DNA from: Bifidobacterium saguinibicoloris
GTDB taxonomy: Bacteria > Actinomycetota > Actinomycetes > Actinomycetales > Bifidobacteriaceae
DNA: 64,000 nt
Direction: 5' to 3'
Assembly (NCBI RefSeq): GCF_019331725.1
Contig: NZ_JAHBBF010000008.1
Coordinates: 62,001-126,000 of the forward strand
The stretch's first letter is position 1; the number at the start of each line of letters is the position of its first letter. Below the pieces are notes generated by a model, which saw only the letters and a list, made by a program, of their open reading frames with translations, searched no databases and was not told the DNA's origin. The position numbers and the translations under genes are program-made. Shown in pieces: positions 1 to 9,021 of this stretch.

Positions 1-791
1 AGCGTTTCGAGGGAGCAGTAGGCGTCCATGCAGCCGCGTCGTCCGCACAGGCACGGCCGTCCGTCCGGTACGAGCGTCATGTGCGCGATGGCGCCGTTGC
101 AGCGGTTTTCGCCCTGATGCAGCCGTCCGCCGACGGTGAGCGCCCCTCCCGGACGGCGGTCGAGGTATATGCAGACGGCGTCGTCGAGCGTGGGGTCCGT
201 CCAGAGTTCGGCCGCCGCCAAGGCGTCGCATTCGCCTACCAGCATGCACGGCCGATGCACGGATTGGGCGATGGTCTCCAGCGTGGGGCCGGCGTGGCCG
301 GAGTCGTCGAAGACGATGGAGGCGCCGTCGGGGGAGACGATGCCGCGCACGCAGAACGCGACGCCCAGCACGCGTCCGTAGCGTTGTTCGATGCCGTCCA
401 TGAGATTGCCGATGATGGCGCCGACGCGTTGGTAGTACGTGTTCTGGTTCCGATAGGACATCGTCCGGTCGAGCGAGCCGATGACCTCGCCGTTGAGGTT
501 GACGGCCCTGACACGGACCGTGTTGGGGCGCATCGTCACGCCGATGGCGATGCGATGGTTCGGGTCGATGCCGTAGGCGGCCGCCTTGCGTCCTCCGGTG
601 GATCCGCGCATGGCGACGTTGCGTACGATCCCGTCCGCTTCGAGGCTCCGCAGGTTCCGGGTGATGGTGGGCAGGCTCATGCCGAGGTCGCGTTCGATGT
701 CCTGCCGGGTGGCTTCGCGGCGTTCGATCAGGTATCGGGTCAGCGTGGTTCGGCCGGTTGTTCCGATTGCGGTGGGCGGCATTGCCTTCAT
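1..791 (-). CDS. ROK-family transcriptional repressor (C-terminus beyond window)
   Basis: Read directly on the minus strand from ATG at 791; it runs off the left edge, so at least 263 codons are visible. Residues about 10-60 form a winged helix-turn-helix (ATRQDIERDLGMSLPTITRN). The rest is a ROK kinase-like sugar-binding domain with the cysteine-rich zinc signature CLCGRRGCMDAYC near the edge. ROK regulators of this layout (NagC/XylR type) usually repress carbohydrate genes and respond to a sugar or sugar phosphate; the ligand cannot be told from here. A strong GGAGGT lies 5 nt before the start. A palindrome directly upstream suggests autoregulation. Confidence 0.9.
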   Translation of the reverse strand, partial: MKAMPPTAIGTTGRTTLTRYLIERREATRQDIERDLGMSLPTITRNLRSLEADGIVRNVAMRGSTGGRKAAAYGIDPNHRIAIGVTMRPNTVRVRAVNLNGEVIGSLDRTMSYRNQNTYYQRVGAIIGNLMDGIEQRYGRVLGVAFCVRGIVSPDGASIVFDDSGHAGPTLETIAQSVHRPCMLVGECDALAAAELWTDPTLDDAVCIYLDRRPGGALTVGGRLHQGENRCNGAIAHMTLVPDGRPCLCGRRGCMDAYCSLET

Positions 792-801
792 GGGACCTCC
801 A

Positions 802-822
802 GTGACGTTACGTCACAGTGTA
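802..822 (-). promoter_or_regulatory. Probable ROK promoter and operator
   Basis: GTGACGT-T-ACGTCAC (802-816) is a perfect 7-bp inverted repeat just upstream of the ROK Shine-Dalgarno. It abuts a minus-strand TACACT (817-822) that could be the -10. Related half-sites TGACGTAA (857-864) and GACGTAA (872-878) lie further upstream. The position suits an autorepression operator; the binding protein is inferred. Confidence 0.45.
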
Positions 823-879
823 GCGGGGAACGGCGTGGAGGACAGCATTATTCGCATGACGTAATAAGAGAGACGTAAA

Positions 880-1148
880 AAAAACGGCATGCATATAACG
901 ACTTTCGGTAAATCCCTTTCTGAAAAGGGGTGCAGCTGATGCGCTTTTGGAAAGGTGTTTTATGGAAGTGTCGCCGAGCATGTTCCGTAAATGATGTGTC
1001 ATTGCGTAAAAAGTGAACAAAAACTCTCAATTCAGGCATGGATGTGTGAATTTGTTTGATAAAACGCTCAATATCGCACAAAACACGCACGAAAACACAC
1101 GTGAAACGCCGACTGTTTTGTGCATATGCAGGGCGTGATTCCCTCCGC
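880..1148. other. AT-rich intergenic region upstream of adhE
   Basis: This stretch is clearly richer in A/T than its neighbours and has no convincing ORF. The short minus-strand ORFs here lack ribosome-binding sites and family resemblance. It most likely holds promoter and regulator sites for the ROK gene and adhE. CACGTGAAAC at about 1099 is only half of a parS-like site. Confidence 0.5.
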
Positions 1149-1170
1149 TATATTGTGACCCAGGCCACAT
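1149..1170 (+). promoter_or_regulatory. adhE -10 element and Rex/CRP-like operator
   Basis: TATATT (1149-1154) is a plausible -10. It overlaps TTGTGA-CCCAGG-CCACAT (1153-1170), which matches the Rex consensus TTGTGA-N6-TCACAA in the left half and in four of six bases of the right half. TGTG-N8-CACA would also fit a CRP/GlxR-family site. adhE is a classical target of the NADH-sensing repressor Rex, and a site over the transcription start would fit repression. The regulator is not proven. Confidence 0.4.
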
Positions 1171-1252
1171 GCGGGCACCGTTCAGGAGTTGGAATGCCGC
1201 ATGCTGGAAGCTAGGAAACCATCATTTGCATCGAGCATATCGAGGAGGATTC

Positions 1253-3985
1253 ATGGCAGACGCAAAGAAGTCCGAGGCTCCCGCCAAGCCCAGCCCGGAG
1301 GAGAAGCAGGCGGCCGCCCAGGCCGAGGTTGACGCCCTCGTGCAGAAGGGCCTCAAGGCCCTCGCCGAGTTCGAGAAGCTGGACCAGAAGCAGGTCGACC
1401 ACATCGTGGCCAAGGCTTCGGTCGCCGCGCTGAACAAGCACCTCGTGCTCGCGAAGATGGCCGTCGAGGAGACCGGCCGCGGACTCGTGGAGGACAAGGC
1501 CACGAAGAACATCTTCGCCTGCGAGCATGTCACCAACTACATGGCTGGCCAGAAGACCGTCGGCATTATCCGCGAGGACGACGTCATGGGCATCGACGAG
1601 GTCGCCGAGCCCGTCGGCGTGGTCGCCGGCGTCACCCCGGTCACCAACCCGACCTCCACCGCCATCTTCAAGTCCCTGCTGGCGCTGAAGACCCGTTGCC
1701 CGATCATCTTCGGCTTCCACCCGGGCGCCCAGAAGTGCTCCGTCGAGGCCGCCCGCATCGTGCGTGACGCCGCCATCGAGGCGGGCGCCCCCGCGGACTG
1801 CATCCAGTGGATCGAGCACCCGTCCATCGAGGCCACCGGCGCGCTCATGAAGCACGACGGCGTCGCCACGATCCTCGCCACCGGCGGCCCGGGCATGGTC
1901 AAGGCCGCGTACTCCTCCGGTAAGCCGGCCCTCGGCGTCGGCGCCGGCAACGCGCCCGCCTACGTGGACACGGACGTCGACATCGTGCGCGCCGCCAACG
2001 ACCTCGTGCTCTCCAAGCACTTCGACTACGGCATGATCTGCGCCACCGAGCAGGCCATCATCGCCCACAAGGACGTCTACGCGCCGCTCGTCAAGGAGCT
2101 CAAGCGCCGCAAGGCCTACTTCGTGAACGCCGACGAGAAGGCCAAGCTCGAGCAGTACATGTTCGGCTGTACCGCGTTCTCCGGCGGCACCCCGAAGCTC
2201 AACTCCGTGGTGCCGGGCAAGTCCCCGCAGTACATCGCCAAGGCCGCCGGCTTCGAGATCCCGGAGGACGCCACCATCCTGTGCGCCGAGTGCTCCGAGG
2301 TCTCGGACAACGAGCCGCTCACCCACGAGAAGCTCGCCCCGGTGCAGGCCGTCCTCAAGGCCGACTCCAAGGAGCAGGCCTTCGAGATGTGCGAGAAGAT
2401 GCTCAAGCTGGGCGCCGGCCACACCGCCGCCATCCACACCAACAACCAGGAGCTCGTGCGTGAGTACGGCCTCAGGATGCACGCCTGCCGCATCATCTGG
2501 AACCAGCCGTCCTCCCTCGGCGGCATCGGCGACATCTACAACGCGATCGCCCCGTCGCTGACCCTGGGCTGCGGCTCCTACGGCGGCAACTCGGTGTCCG
2601 GCAACGTGCAGGCCGTGAACCTGCTCAACATCAAGCGCATCGCTCGGAGGAACAACAACATGCAGTGGTTCAAGATCCCGCCGAAGACGTACTTCGAGCC
2701 GAACGCCGTCAAGTACCTGCGCGACATGTTCGGCATCGAGAAGGCCGTCATCGTCTGCGACAAGGTCATGGAGCAGCTCGGCATCGTCGACAAGATCATC
2801 GACCAGCTGCGCGCCCGCGCCAACAACGTCACCTTCCGCATCATCGACTACGTCGAGCCGGAGCCCTCCGTCGAGACCGTCGAGAAGGGCGCGGAGATGA
2901 TGCGAGAGGAGTTCGAGCCGGACACGATCATCGCGGTCGGCGGCGGCTCCCCGATGGACGCGGCCAAGATCATGTGGCTGCTCTACGAGCACCCGGAGAT
3001 CTCCTTCGGCGACGTGCGCGAGAAGTTCTTCGACATCCGCAAGCGCGCCTTCAAGATCCCGCCGCTGGGCAAGAAGGCCAAGCTCGTGTGCATCCCGACC
3101 TCCTCCGGCACCGGTTCCGAGGTCACGCCGTTCGCGGTCATCACCGACCACAAGACCGGCTACAAGTACCCGATCACCGACTACGCGCTCACTCCGTCCG
3201 TCGCCATCGTCGACCCGGTTCTGGCCCGCACCCAGCCGCGTCGTCTCGCCTCCGACGCCGGCTTCGACGCCCTGACCCACAGCTTCGAGGCCTACGTGTC
3301 CGTGTACGCGAACGACTTCACCGACGGCATGGCCCTGCACGCGGCCAAGCTGATCTGGGAGAACCTGGCCGAGTCCGTCAACGGCGAGCCGGGCCTGGAG
3401 AAGACCAACGCGCAGGAGAAGATGCACAACGCCGCCACCATGGCCGGCATGGCCTTCGGCTCCGCGTTCCTCGGCATGTGCCACGGCATGGCCCACACCA
3501 TCGGCGCCCTGTGCCACATCGCCCACGGCCGCACCAACTCCATCCTGCTGCCGTACGTGATCCGCTACAACGGCCAGGTGCCGGAGGAGCCGACCAGCTG
3601 GCCGAAGTACAACAAGTACGTGGCCGACGAGCGCTACCGCGACATCGCCCGCAATCTCGGCATCGACACCGGTAAGAACGCCGCCGAAGCCGTCGAGAAC
3701 CTGGCGAAGGCCGTCGAGGACTACCGCGACAACAAGCTCGGCATGAACAAGAGCTTCCAGGAGTGCGGCGTGGACGAGGACTACTTCTGGAGCGTGCTCG
3801 ACCAGATCGGCATGCGCGCCTACGAGGACCAGTGCACCCCGGCCAACCCGCGCATCCCGCTCATCAACGACATGAAGGACATCGCCATCGCCGCGTACTA
3901 CGGCGTCAGCCAGGCCGAAGGCCACAAGCTGCGCGTCGAGCGTGAGGGCGAGGCCGCCACGGAGGAAGCCTCCGAGCGCGTCTGA
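1253..3985 (+). CDS. adhE: Bifunctional acetaldehyde-CoA/alcohol dehydrogenase
   Basis: 910 aa. It converts acetyl-CoA to acetaldehyde and then ethanol, oxidising two NADH, and so regenerates NAD+ for the bifid shunt. The N-terminal half is a CoA-acylating aldehyde dehydrogenase with the catalytic cysteine in YGMICATEQ (about residue 263). The C-terminal half is an iron-dependent alcohol dehydrogenase with the GGGSPMDAAK nucleotide motif and metal-binding histidines in GMCHGMAHTIG and CHIAHGR. The frame is open back to 1169, but ATG 1253 follows AGGAGG and starts MADAKK, so I use it. Monocistronic, ended by the hairpin at 4014-4050. Confidence 0.97.
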   Translation: MADAKKSEAPAKPSPEEKQAAAQAEVDALVQKGLKALAEFEKLDQKQVDHIVAKASVAALNKHLVLAKMAVEETGRGLVEDKATKNIFACEHVTNYMAGQKTVGIIREDDVMGIDEVAEPVGVVAGVTPVTNPTSTAIFKSLLALKTRCPIIFGFHPGAQKCSVEAARIVRDAAIEAGAPADCIQWIEHPSIEATGALMKHDGVATILATGGPGMVKAAYSSGKPALGVGAGNAPAYVDTDVDIVRAANDLVLSKHFDYGMICATEQAIIAHKDVYAPLVKELKRRKAYFVNADEKAKLEQYMFGCTAFSGGTPKLNSVVPGKSPQYIAKAAGFEIPEDATILCAECSEVSDNEPLTHEKLAPVQAVLKADSKEQAFEMCEKMLKLGAGHTAAIHTNNQELVREYGLRMHACRIIWNQPSSLGGIGDIYNAIAPSLTLGCGSYGGNSVSGNVQAVNLLNIKRIARRNNNMQWFKIPPKTYFEPNAVKYLRDMFGIEKAVIVCDKVMEQLGIVDKIIDQLRARANNVTFRIIDYVEPEPSVETVEKGAEMMREEFEPDTIIAVGGGSPMDAAKIMWLLYEHPEISFGDVREKFFDIRKRAFKIPPLGKKAKLVCIPTSSGTGSEVTPFAVITDHKTGYKYPITDYALTPSVAIVDPVLARTQPRRLASDAGFDALTHSFEAYVSVYANDFTDGMALHAAKLIWENLAESVNGEPGLEKTNAQEKMHNAATMAGMAFGSAFLGMCHGMAHTIGALCHIAHGRTNSILLPYVIRYNGQVPEEPTSWPKYNKYVADERYRDIARNLGIDTGKNAAEAVENLAKAVEDYRDNKLGMNKSFQECGVDEDYFWSVLDQIGMRAYEDQCTPANPRIPLINDMKDIAIAAYYGVSQAEGHKLRVEREGEAATEEASERV

Positions 3986-4013
3986 TGACCTCATGACGAT
4001 TCGGTGATCATCC

Positions 4014-4050
4014 AGGAGCCCCGATTCTCTGCCCGGGAATCGGGGCTCCT
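4014..4050 (+). terminator. Rho-independent-type terminator of adhE
   Basis: Perfect 14-bp inverted repeat AGGAGCCCCGATTC / GAATCGGGGCTCCT with a 9-nt loop, 28 nt after the adhE stop. No clear U-tract follows, which is common in GC-rich actinobacteria. Confidence 0.8.
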
Positions 4051-4070
4051 CCCATCTACGGCGTCGATTT

Positions 4071-4088
4071 CCGGTAGATATCTACCGG
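4071..4088. promoter_or_regulatory. 18-bp perfect palindrome, copy 1
   Basis: CCGGTAGATATCTACCGG. The same 18 bases recur at 37625-37642. It ends 17 bp before the probable -10 (4106-4111) of the YwiC-like gene, so it covers the -35 region. That is the expected place for a repressor operator. I do not recognise the regulator. Confidence 0.55.
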
Positions 4089-4105
4089 TCGCTCCGTCCG
4101 TCCCG

Positions 4106-4111
4106 TATGGT
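4106..4111 (+). promoter_or_regulatory. -10 element, probable leaderless start
   Basis: TATGGT is followed by 7 nt and then ATG 4119. This is the spacing expected if transcription starts at the A of the start codon. Confidence 0.45.
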
Positions 4112-4118
4112 GGGGTCC

Positions 4119-5057
4119 ATGAGCAACACCGGAAGCAGCAGGCGCGGCGTGCGCGCCACCGTCAAGTCCACCGTGCGCCGATGGGTGCCGGACCAGCCCG
4201 GCGCGTGGGTGATGGCCACCGCGCCGGCCCTCGCCGGCCTCGTCGCCGGTACCGAATACGGCCGGCCCACCGTCGCCGCGTTCTGGCTGCTGGTCTGTTG
4301 GATCCTGTGCTATTGCGTGCAGTTCACCGTCGCCCGATGGCTCAAATCCGGGTTCTCGCGTCGCTATCGCGGCCCCGCGCTCGTCTATTGCGCCGTCCTC
4401 GCGGCGACGGGCGTGCCGTTCGTCGCCCTGCATCCGGGCGTCCTCGCATGGGCGCCCGCGTTCGCGGCCCTCGCCGTCGCGTCGTTCGTCGCCGCGTACC
4501 GACGGCGCGAACGCTCCCTGTGGTCGAACGGCGTGGCCGTCGTCGCCTCCGGTCTGATGCCGTCGCTCACGTTCGCCTACGGCGCCCTCGGCGCGGACGA
4601 TGCGGCCGGCGTCGGCCATGCCGCGTCCTTCTCATTCACGTCCGGAGGCCCGATGTCGTCGATTCCGCCCCTGACGGCCGTGGGGACGGCACTGTTCTTC
4701 TATTTCGTCGTCACGCAGTTCGGCTCCGTGCTCTTCGTCAAGACGATGATCCGGGAACGCGGCAGCCGCGCCTATCTCATCGCCTCGTGGATCTGGCATG
4801 CGGCGCTCGTCGTCTGGGCCGTCATGGCGCCCGTCGTCGCGCGCATCGGCGGATTCGGCAGGGAATCGCCGCTGGCATCCGCGATCGGTCAGGCCGGGCC
4901 GTGGCTCGTCGTCGTGGCCGTGCTGCTGCTGGCCCGGGCCGTCGTGTTCCCGATGCTCGCACGGTTCCGCCCGATCCGTCCGCTGGTGACCGGTGCCGTC
5001 GAGGGCGTGTCCAGCATCGTCGCGTTCGCCGGCGCCTTGGGCCTGACGCTCGCCTGA
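4119..5057 (+). CDS. YwiC-like integral membrane protein
   Basis: 312 aa from ATG 4119 (an upstream in-frame ATG at 4107 overlaps the -10). After a basic N-terminus, DQPGAWVMATAPALAGLVAG resembles the start of YwiC-like membrane proteins. About nine hydrophobic segments follow, with short charged loops such as RRYRGP and RRRERS. It is predicted to sit in the cytoplasmic membrane; no transport substrate or reaction can be assigned. It stands alone between adhE and convergent budA. The 18-bp palindrome upstream is shared with the radA region, suggesting co-regulation. Confidence 0.75.
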   Translation: MSNTGSSRRGVRATVKSTVRRWVPDQPGAWVMATAPALAGLVAGTEYGRPTVAAFWLLVCWILCYCVQFTVARWLKSGFSRRYRGPALVYCAVLAATGVPFVALHPGVLAWAPAFAALAVASFVAAYRRRERSLWSNGVAVVASGLMPSLTFAYGALGADDAAGVGHAASFSFTSGGPMSSIPPLTAVGTALFFYFVVTQFGSVLFVKTMIRERGSRAYLIASWIWHAALVVWAVMAPVVARIGGFGRESPLASAIGQAGPWLVVVAVLLLARAVVFPMLARFRPIRPLVTGAVEGVSSIVAFAGALGLTLA

Positions 5058-5123
5058 GCGGATGGACGCGGACGAGCCGGACCGGACCGGCTACGGTGCC
5101 GGCCGCGCGCCACGCCGTCGGGG

Positions 5124-5888
5124 CTACTTCGCCGTATCGCCCTCCGCGTTGGTGATGGCCTCGGCGATGTTGTCCCGTGAGAAATCGTGGTTGCGGTAGT
5201 CGGGGTTGTCCACCGGCAGGTGCGTGACGAGCGTGTCGAACACCTGGCTCAGGATCTCGCCCCGTTCGAGCACCGCGTCGAGCACATGCCCGCCGATGGA
5301 ATGGTCGTCGGCGAGGAAATGCTCGTGGAATCCCGCGACCGCGGCGCCGTGGAACATCACCGGGGAGAAGTAGCCGAGCATCGTGCCGCGCACGTCATGG
5401 CCGAGGAAGATCGCCTGACGGTCGGCCACCTCCTCCAACGTGGGATAGGGGGCCTGCTGTTTGATGACCGCGCGCGTCTTGATGAAGCTGAACGTGCCCC
5501 GCACGATGACCGAGAAGAACGTGTTCGCACGCCCGTTGGCCTCTACGATGCGCCGGTTGAGCTCCTCGAGGCCAATGTCGCCGCGCTCGCACTGGTATTG
5601 GAACGCCGCGCGGTGCATGTTCGCGAACGGCAGCGTCAGGTCGTCCGGCACCGCCTCGACCTCGCCGGTCCGTCCGACCTTCCACGCCTTGCCTTCGAGG
5701 ATGATGATCTCCCCGTCGAGGCCCTCCCCGGTGCCGATGCCGGTGTCGCCATGGGTGAGCAGCTCGCCCATCGTGGTGGTGCCCTCCAACAGTCCCGGCA
5801 CCAGCAGCGCCAGCGTGCCGTGCTGGTAGAGCACGTTCGCCCGGTGTTCGTGGATCGGCTCGATGGCCTTGCCTTTGAGTTCGCTCAC
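5124..5888 (-). CDS. budA: Alpha-acetolactate decarboxylase
   Basis: 254 aa, the usual family size. It decarboxylates (S)-2-acetolactate to (R)-acetoin, draining excess acetolactate from branched-chain amino-acid synthesis or from pyruvate overflow. The zinc-site region FHEHFLADDHSIGGHVLD (about residues 190-207) is intact, and the N-terminal YQHGTLALLVPGLLEGTTTMGELLTHGDTGIGT matches the family. The start is GTG 5888; TATATT sits 7 nt upstream with no Shine-Dalgarno, so the mRNA may be leaderless. No acetolactate synthase gene is adjacent. Confidence 0.93.
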   Translation of the reverse strand: MSELKGKAIEPIHEHRANVLYQHGTLALLVPGLLEGTTTMGELLTHGDTGIGTGEGLDGEIIILEGKAWKVGRTGEVEAVPDDLTLPFANMHRAAFQYQCERGDIGLEELNRRIVEANGRANTFFSVIVRGTFSFIKTRAVIKQQAPYPTLEEVADRQAIFLGHDVRGTMLGYFSPVMFHGAAVAGFHEHFLADDHSIGGHVLDAVLERGEILSQVFDTLVTHLPVDNPDYRNHDFSRDNIAEAITNAEGDTAK

Positions 5889-5895
5889 GATTCGT

Positions 5896-5925
5896 AATAT
5901 AAGGAACGGTCCGTTTCCCCGGCAA
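5896..5925 (-). promoter_or_regulatory. budA promoter, leaderless type
   Basis: On the minus strand TTGCCG (5920-5925), an 18-bp spacer and TATATT (5896-5901), then 7 nt to GTG. This is a sigma-70-like promoter that would start transcription at the start codon. Confidence 0.55.
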
Positions 5926-6093
5926 GGGCCCGTTCGGGGCCGCGGACGTGACTTCCCTCACAGCGAACGGGCGCGGATGCGCTCCGGCGATTGTGCAGAG
6001 GTGGGTATAGCGTATTCGCGTGCTTTCCGGGGGCGGGAGACCATCGCAGCGGCGTGATGGATGGGCGCCCCGACGTATGGCACGGGAAGAAGT

Positions 6094-7710
6094 ATGCGTC
6101 ATATGGCAAGGCAGATGAAGCGGCATCCCGGCAGGACCCTGACCCGCGAGGAATCGTACGTCGACGGCAGGCTCACGCACGTCGCGTTCGTCTCGCTCGC
6201 CATCCTCACGTTCATCACGTTCGTCGGCAACTTCACGCAGCTGCAGCTGAGCGCCGCGCTGCCGTCCATCGTCGACGAGTTCCATATCAACGTCACCACC
6301 GGGCAGTGGCTCACCTCCGTCTTCCAGCTGGTGATGGGCGTGATGGTCCCGTTGACCGCGTTCCTCACGCGCCGCTTCTCCACCCGTCAGATCGTCATCG
6401 TCTCGATGGCGGTGTTCACGATCGGCTCGGTATGCGCATGGCTCGCCCCGTCGTTCCTGGTCCTGCTGCTCGGGCGTGTGCTCGAGGCGGTCGGCACCGG
6501 CGTGATGTGGCCGGTGCTGCAGATCACCGTGTTCTCCATCTACCCGTTGTCCCGTCGCGGCGCCGCGATGGGGATGGTCGGCATCGCGATGAGCGTCGCC
6601 CCGGCCATCGGCCCCACGCTCGGAGGCCTCCAGACCGACGCGAACGGATGGCGCTCCATCTTCCTGACGCTGACCGTCATCGGCGCCGTCTCCCTGGTGG
6701 CCGCATGCCTGTGGCTGCATGACTTCGGCGAGCACGACGCCACGGCCCGGGCCGACTTCTTCTCCGTGTCCCTTTCGATCTTCGGCTTCGGCGGTCTCAT
6801 GTTCGGCTTCACCAACATCGAGAACTATCCGTTCGCCGACCCGATGGTCTGGGGGTCGATGCTCGTCGGCGTCGTCGGCATCGTCTGGTTCGTCATGCGG
6901 CAGGTCCGTCGCGCCCATATATATAAGGAGCACGTCGCGAAGGACGCCGCGTCCGTTCCGTCCGATGCCGCGGATGCCGCGGAGCCGTCGCGCGGAGGGC
7001 GCGCCTCCGCCGCCCCCGAGCCGCCGCTGCTCGACCTCGGCGTGCTCAGGAACCGTTCGTTCACCGTGGGCACGCTGACCGCGTCGCTCGCGTTCTTCGC
7101 GTTCAGTTCGATTCTGGTCATCATGCCGCTCTATATCCAGAACGACCGCGGTTTCTCCGCCACGATGAGTGGCCTCATCATGTTGCCCGGCGCGATCGGG
7201 CAGTGCATCTCCCAGCTGTTCGGCGGCAAGGCGCTCGACCGGTTCGGCGCGAGGCCGGTGGCGTTGTTCGGCGCCATCGTGCTCACTGTGGGTACGATCG
7301 GCATGAGCCTCATCTCGTCCGACACGTGGATCTGGTGGGTGTCGATCTGCCAGTTCGTGCGTCAGATTGGCATGGGCTCGCTGCTCATGCCGATCACCAC
7401 GTGGTCGCTCAACTGCCTGGATCCGGAGGAGATCTCCGCGGGCTCCGCGGTGACGAATACCGCGCGTCAGGTGGCGGGCGCGATGGGCGCGCCGATCCTC
7501 GTCATCCTCATGGAGACGTTCACCGCCATGTATCACGCGGGCGGCATGGGCGCCGTCGCCGCCAACATCGCCGGCATCCAGTGGGCGCTGCGCATCTCCG
7601 CCGCCCTGTGCCTCGCCATGGTCATCCTCGTGGCCGCAGGCGTGCGCGGCAATGGTGCAGGCTCCGCGCATGACGCCGCCCGCCGTGCGATGGCCCGTCT
7701 GCGCCGCTAG
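6094..7710 (+). CDS. MFS drug/multidrug exporter, DHA2 (EmrB/QacA) type
   Basis: 538 aa from ATG 6094, preceded by GGGAAG; the frame extends back to 6061 but the earlier ATG lacks a ribosome-binding site. Roughly 14 membrane segments fit the DHA2 branch of the major facilitator superfamily, which exports drugs or organic molecules with protons. Motif A-like LTRRFSTRQIVIVSMAVFTI follows TM2, and motif C-like GIAMSVAPAIGPTLGG lies in TM5. A hydrophilic loop of about 40 residues (ARRAH... to PLLDL) separates the halves. The substrate is unknown. Monocistronic; the next gene is the S10 operon. Confidence 0.9.
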   Translation: MRHMARQMKRHPGRTLTREESYVDGRLTHVAFVSLAILTFITFVGNFTQLQLSAALPSIVDEFHINVTTGQWLTSVFQLVMGVMVPLTAFLTRRFSTRQIVIVSMAVFTIGSVCAWLAPSFLVLLLGRVLEAVGTGVMWPVLQITVFSIYPLSRRGAAMGMVGIAMSVAPAIGPTLGGLQTDANGWRSIFLTLTVIGAVSLVAACLWLHDFGEHDATARADFFSVSLSIFGFGGLMFGFTNIENYPFADPMVWGSMLVGVVGIVWFVMRQVRRAHIYKEHVAKDAASVPSDAADAAEPSRGGRASAAPEPPLLDLGVLRNRSFTVGTLTASLAFFAFSSILVIMPLYIQNDRGFSATMSGLIMLPGAIGQCISQLFGGKALDRFGARPVALFGAIVLTVGTIGMSLISSDTWIWWVSICQFVRQIGMGSLLMPITTWSLNCLDPEEISAGSAVTNTARQVAGAMGAPILVILMETFTAMYHAGGMGAVAANIAGIQWALRISAALCLAMVILVAAGVRGNGAGSAHDAARRAMARLRR

Positions 7711-8038
7711 CGGTCTGAGGCAGCAAGGCAGCCGTGAGGCAGGAAGACGGCATGCGGCGTACGACATTCGACTTGCGATACGCGACACGCCGCATTCCTT
7801 TAACCCCGACTTCGTCCAACCCCGGTGATTAGATACTCAAGTTGCCTGATTTGGGCTCGCACATTGGAAATAACAAAGCGAGCGCGGGCCGTGAACCGTG
7901 GAAGCGGGAAACGGAAGCCGCGCACTGATGTCGGATGACCGCCAGAGGACGTATGTCCAAGGGAGGCCATGCGCGCCGGTGCCCTCAAGAAAGCAGGCTG
8001 GTAACCAGTACACGAATCGCTAGAAAGGGCGGACGGCA
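7711..8038 (+). promoter_or_regulatory. Leader and promoter region of the S10 operon
   Basis: This 328-nt gap separates the MFS gene from rpsJ and must contain the promoter of the ribosomal operon. TAGATACT near 7831 is a possible -10, but I could not pair it with a good -35. The rest is probably a long 5' leader. AGAAAGGGCGG precedes the rpsJ ATG. I see no clear L4-type leader fold. Confidence 0.4.
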
Positions 8039-8347
8039 ATGGCGGGACAGAAAATCCGCATCAGGCTTAAGTCCTATGACCACGAGGTCATCGACCAATC
8101 GGCGAAGAAGATCGTCGAAACGGTGACGAACGCGGGCGCAACTGTTGTTGGCCCCGTTCCGCTGCCGACCGAGAAGAACGTCTTTGTTGTTATTCGTTCT
8201 CCTCACAAGTACAAGGATTCTCGCGAGCACTTCGAGATGCGCACGCACAAGCGTCTCATCGACATCGTGGACCCGACCCCGAAGGCCGTGGATTCCCTGA
8301 TGCACATCGATCTGCCTGCGGACGTCAACATCGAGATCAAGCTGTAA
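8039..8347 (+). CDS. rpsJ: 30S ribosomal protein uS10
   Basis: 102 aa. First gene of the S10 operon; uS10 sits in the 30S head and, as NusE, binds NusB in antitermination. The [23 protein letters not shown] start and the [17 protein letters not shown] loop are typical. RplC follows after 17 nt. Confidence 0.98.
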   Translation: MAGQKIRIRLKSYDHEVIDQSAKKIVETVTNAGATVVGPVPLPTEKNVFVVIRSPHKYKDSREHFEMRTHKRLIDIVDPTPKAVDSLMHIDLPADVNIEIKL

Positions 8348-8364
8348 GGGAGGAGGGAACCGCA

Positions 8365-9015
8365 ATGTCGCAAAGGAAAGATTGCAAGGCGCTGCTGGGC
8401 AAGAAGCTCGGCATGACCCAGGTCTGGGACGAGAACGGATTCTTCGTGCCCGTCACGCTGCTGGACGTCTCCACCAACGTGATCACCGCTATCAAGACCC
8501 CGGAGACCGATGGCTACACCGCCATCCAGATCGGCTACGGCCAGATCGATCCGACCAAGGTGACCAAGCCGCTCGCCGGCCACTTCGCCAAGGCCGGCGT
8601 CACCCCGCGCCGTCACCTCGTCGAGGTGCGCGAGGACAACGCCACCGAGTATGAGGTGGGCCAGGAGCTCGCCGCCGACATCTTCGCCGAGGGCGCCGAG
8701 GTCGATGTGACCGGCACCACCAAGGGCAAGGGCTTCGCCGGCACCATCAAGCGTTGGGGCTTCAAGTCCTACCGCCGTACCCACGGCTCCCACAAGAACG
8801 AGCGTCGCCCCGGCTCCGTCGGTGCATGCGCCACTCCGAGCCGTATCCTCAAGGGCAAGCGCATGGCCGGCCGCATGGGCCACGTCACCGCCACCGCCCA
8901 GAACCTCGCCGTCGTCTCCGTCGACGCCGAGAACGGCATCCTCGCCATCAAGGGCGCCATCCCGGGCCCGAAGGGCGGCATCGTTCTCGTCCGTTCCGCG
9001 GTGAAGGGAGCCTGA
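8365..9015 (+). CDS. rplC: 50S ribosomal protein uL3
   Basis: 216 aa. uL3 binds near the 3' end of 23S rRNA and nucleates 50S assembly. [14 protein letters not shown] at the N-terminus and the family signature around [16 protein letters not shown] (residues about 115-130) are present. Full length, in tight register between rpsJ and rplD. Confidence 0.98.
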   Translation: MSQRKDCKALLGKKLGMTQVWDENGFFVPVTLLDVSTNVITAIKTPETDGYTAIQIGYGQIDPTKVTKPLAGHFAKAGVTPRRHLVEVREDNATEYEVGQELAADIFAEGAEVDVTGTTKGKGFAGTIKRWGFKSYRRTHGSHKNERRPGSVGACATPSRILKGKRMAGRMGHVTATAQNLAVVSVDAENGILAIKGAIPGPKGGIVLVRSAVKGA

Positions 9016-9021
9016 TAAGCC

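Noticed and set aside
1095..1108. parS-like CACGTGAAAC near the ROK-adhE gap
   Set aside because: Only the right half of the 16-bp parS consensus is present; the left half does not match.
1211..3994. 927-aa open frame antisense to adhE
   Set aside because: A shadow frame produced by the strong GC third-position bias of adhE; its composition (Asp/His/Leu/Gly repeats) matches no protein.
5395..7788. 797-aa minus-strand frame across the MFS gene and budA
   Set aside because: Antisense to the MFS exporter and out of frame with budA; Arg/Asp/His-rich shadow.
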